Source: Mesostigma viride (taxonomy: Eukaryota; Streptophyta; Mesostigmatophyceae; Mesostigmatales; Mesostigmataceae). Taken from it: a stretch of DNA of 64,000 nucleotides. Where the stretch lies: positions 41,001 through 105,000 of the forward strand of contig RPFO01000294.1 of assembly GCA_009746045.1 (NCBI GenBank), in the 5' to 3' direction. This document shows, in pieces, positions 61,859 through 64,000 of the stretch. Numbering within the stretch: position 1 is the stretch's first letter; each line of letters begins with the position of its first letter. Under the pieces are notes generated by a model. That model did no database searches and was not told where the DNA came from. It saw only the letters and a program-made list of their open reading frames with translations. A program made the position numbers and the translations under genes.

Positions 61859-64000
61859 GGGGAGGGGATATGCCTAAAGAGCACTTTTCTGGAAACCATA
61901 CCTATGCATGTGCTAAAAATCCAATTATGATTGGGAACCATAAATATGATTTAAAAAAAAATTTCCAACCACTTGGGGGGGGTACTAGCCCCCACCAGAT
62001 GCCGGTTACGCGCTAAAAATAGAAAAAGACGCTACTTTTGGCATATTTTCCCTAGGACAATGGGCAAACATATTTGGACCAAATCATATATTTCCATATA
62101 GTTCCCCCACTTTTGAGAAAGTCTGCCTAATTTTGGGCACAAAATAATGATGTTTAGACACATTGATGGATTTTCTCGCAAAAAGGGTACTTTTTTTCAC
62201 CAAAAAAAAAAAAAACAAATCATAAACACATAGAATCATGCCATATCTTATATTTTCAAATACTAGAGAGGGGGGGACATGCAGCCCCAAATTTTCAGGT
62301 CATTCTGACAAGCGCAGCCCTATTTGATGGATATTCCCAGATTGCCACCTGTGATGACGCTGACGGAGGTTTTAGCTAGTATTTAACCACACTAACACCC
62401 CTTTATACATCTAAGCCACGTGAAAACTGGCCAAACCACACACTACCATCCTCTGCACATATGGTACCTCCTATGTTCCAGGTTTGACGACGTTCCGACA
62501 AGAACTGCCCAAGTTACAACCATTCCAAGACGGCCACCCATGTAGACACTACAAGGAAATTATAGTAACCATTCAGCCACACTAGCACCTCCTTCTTCAT
62601 CAAAGACATCTGCAAACTGACCAAAGCACACATAATTAACTCTTGCACGCTGACGGCAACGCATGCTCAACGTGGGGGTCATTGTGACAAGAACTACTTA
62701 AGTTGATGGGTTTCCTATATGACCACCTGACAAGGCGCTAAGGACCACTCAGTAAGTTAGTAACCCCACAGTGCCACTTCTTATGCCATCCAACATGCAC
62801 CAAAACCATGCTGAGTATCTTTACAATGTACAAAGGGGTGGCCACGCACCTCATATGTCTTCATCATCCCTCCAGCATGGCCAGCCTTGTAAATATGTTC
62901 ATAGCCTTGACGATGGTAGCCCTAACATGCCTAAGCAGCATTTCCTATGTTACTCCCAGGTTAGAGTGTAAGGTTGATGCCAACCAAGCTAATCAACTCA
63001 ACAACACCTCCTAAACTGTCCTCCCCGGCATGGATGACAAACTGGGACTATGGAGGGCGAGGAACCAAGTAAGAACATGGTATATATAGCTTGCATGCAG
63101 TCATGCATGTCAACCATGGTTGGCTCAGCACATTGTAGTCTTGTCACATCATCATAACAAAGGAAAGCTCAAACAACCATTGGTGCCAGCTATCTACATG
63201 CAGTCACACAAATGCAATATCTCCAACATCATCATCACTAAAACACTTCCATCCCTGCACGATAAAATGCAAAGAAACCACTGGCGGCCCTTCAGCGCAT
63301 GAGCGCTGTGATGCCACTGTGGCCTGCGAAGAGAGGGTGCGTCACTCTCAAACAACAAGAAGCGTCCATACGCACAACATCCTTGCCGGAACGCGTTTTA
63401 TGAAATGCCTTATACCTTCCCAAAGAGCTATAGGCTGCGACTGAAGCGGCCCTGATCACGGCATCAACGAAAACAATCTAAAGCTGCCAGGTATTCTACA
63501 ACACAACGGCAAGCGACGGCGAGCTAGCTGGCGGAAACTGCCCAAAAAGAACGCAAAAAACCTCGAACGATGAGCTCATAGAAGAAAGCACTGATAGCAG
63601 ATAACATTCGCGACAAATCTGTACCTCGCCCTCGTAAATCCCTCACCCAGGCGCGCAACAACAGCCGTTCTTCCATGGACAGGTCAGACACGCACAGCGC
63701 AGGTCTGAACAATTACTTACCGATAATGGCCGACAATCTGGCAAAAAGCACCAGATCGGTTTAGAATTCGATGCAACCGATATTAACGCCTGCTTCACGG
63801 TCAGAACAACCCTTTAAATCGCGATTTTACAGCCGCTATCATGAATTCTATTTCATTCCGCGCGACCAAAAAATTCAGATTACCCCCCATGCCGATGGCA
63901 TAAAAAAACAACAGCGATATTGTCAACCAGCTGATTTCCGCCACAAACTAACATCATAAACGCATCGTCTTTTAGATTCGAGTAAAAATTTTGCATTTCG
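61855..64000 (-). mobile_element. TTAA-family element D (runs off window)
   Basis: Starts TTAAGGGGAGGGG and contains a diverged hairpin (GGGGGGTACTAGCCCCC) near 61974 and a GGTAAG site on the minus strand at 63716-63721. The last ~150 bases align with the part of copy C right of the Copia insertion. Longer and more diverged than A-C. It has an A-rich tract near 62200. Confidence 0.55.

Overview
This window looks like nuclear DNA of a green alga, probably a chlorophyte of the Chlamydomonas/Volvox type. That is an inference from four things: GC-rich coding exons with GT-AG introns, a secreted ShKT plus cyclophilin gene architecture, TGTAA motifs downstream of predicted stop codons, and introns and intergenic DNA crowded with mini- and microsatellites. 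No prokaryotic gene order, rRNA or intact tRNA gene was seen.

Layout. From 2.7 to 22.8 kb one minus-strand gene can be assembled from about 12 small exons. It encodes a signal peptide, four ShKT six-cysteine domains, an acidic linker and a C-terminal cyclophilin-type peptidyl-prolyl isomerase domain. Its introns hold most of the repeats of this half: a 5.4-kb array of a 47-bp satellite, 35-, 45- and 40-bp minisatellites, a 1.9-kb TTAA-flanked element, a pogo-like MITE and a tRNA-derived SINE. Divergent from it, 23.7-25.8 kb (+) carries an intronless SET-domain protein lysine methyltransferase-like gene. From 28 to 31.3 kb lie two LINE remnants, an ORF1-like gene and a reverse transcriptase C-terminus on the opposite strand, whose shared 3' hairpins flank an ~880-bp (CCAT)n array. 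At 33.5-34.3 kb (-) is an unidentified 284-aa reading frame. From 35.2 to 43.1 kb (+) a five-exon gene encodes a 116-aa, probably mitochondrial protein; one intron holds a 2.7-kb CT-rich array running into the 3' splice site. A ~600-bp (TTG)n array lies at 44.7-45.3 kb.

The right end is a nest of transposons. A 1.9-kb TTAA/TIR element (48.8-58.5 kb) was interrupted by a 7.8-kb Copia-type LTR retrotransposon (616/617-bp LTRs, about 99% identical, CCCAG target duplication). Another copy of the TTAA family (from 60.0 kb) was hit by a 344-bp retrocopy with a 14-bp target duplication and by a further TTAA element (from 61.9 kb) that leaves the window.

Most interesting: the TTAA family with a conserved splice donor and subterminal hairpin; the Copia element, whose protease-like region appears to sit between integrase and reverse transcriptase and whose LTRs end AGTT...AACT; the LINE 3' hairpin modules; and kilobase pyrimidine tracts abutting 3' splice sites in two unrelated genes, together with duplicated splice junctions.
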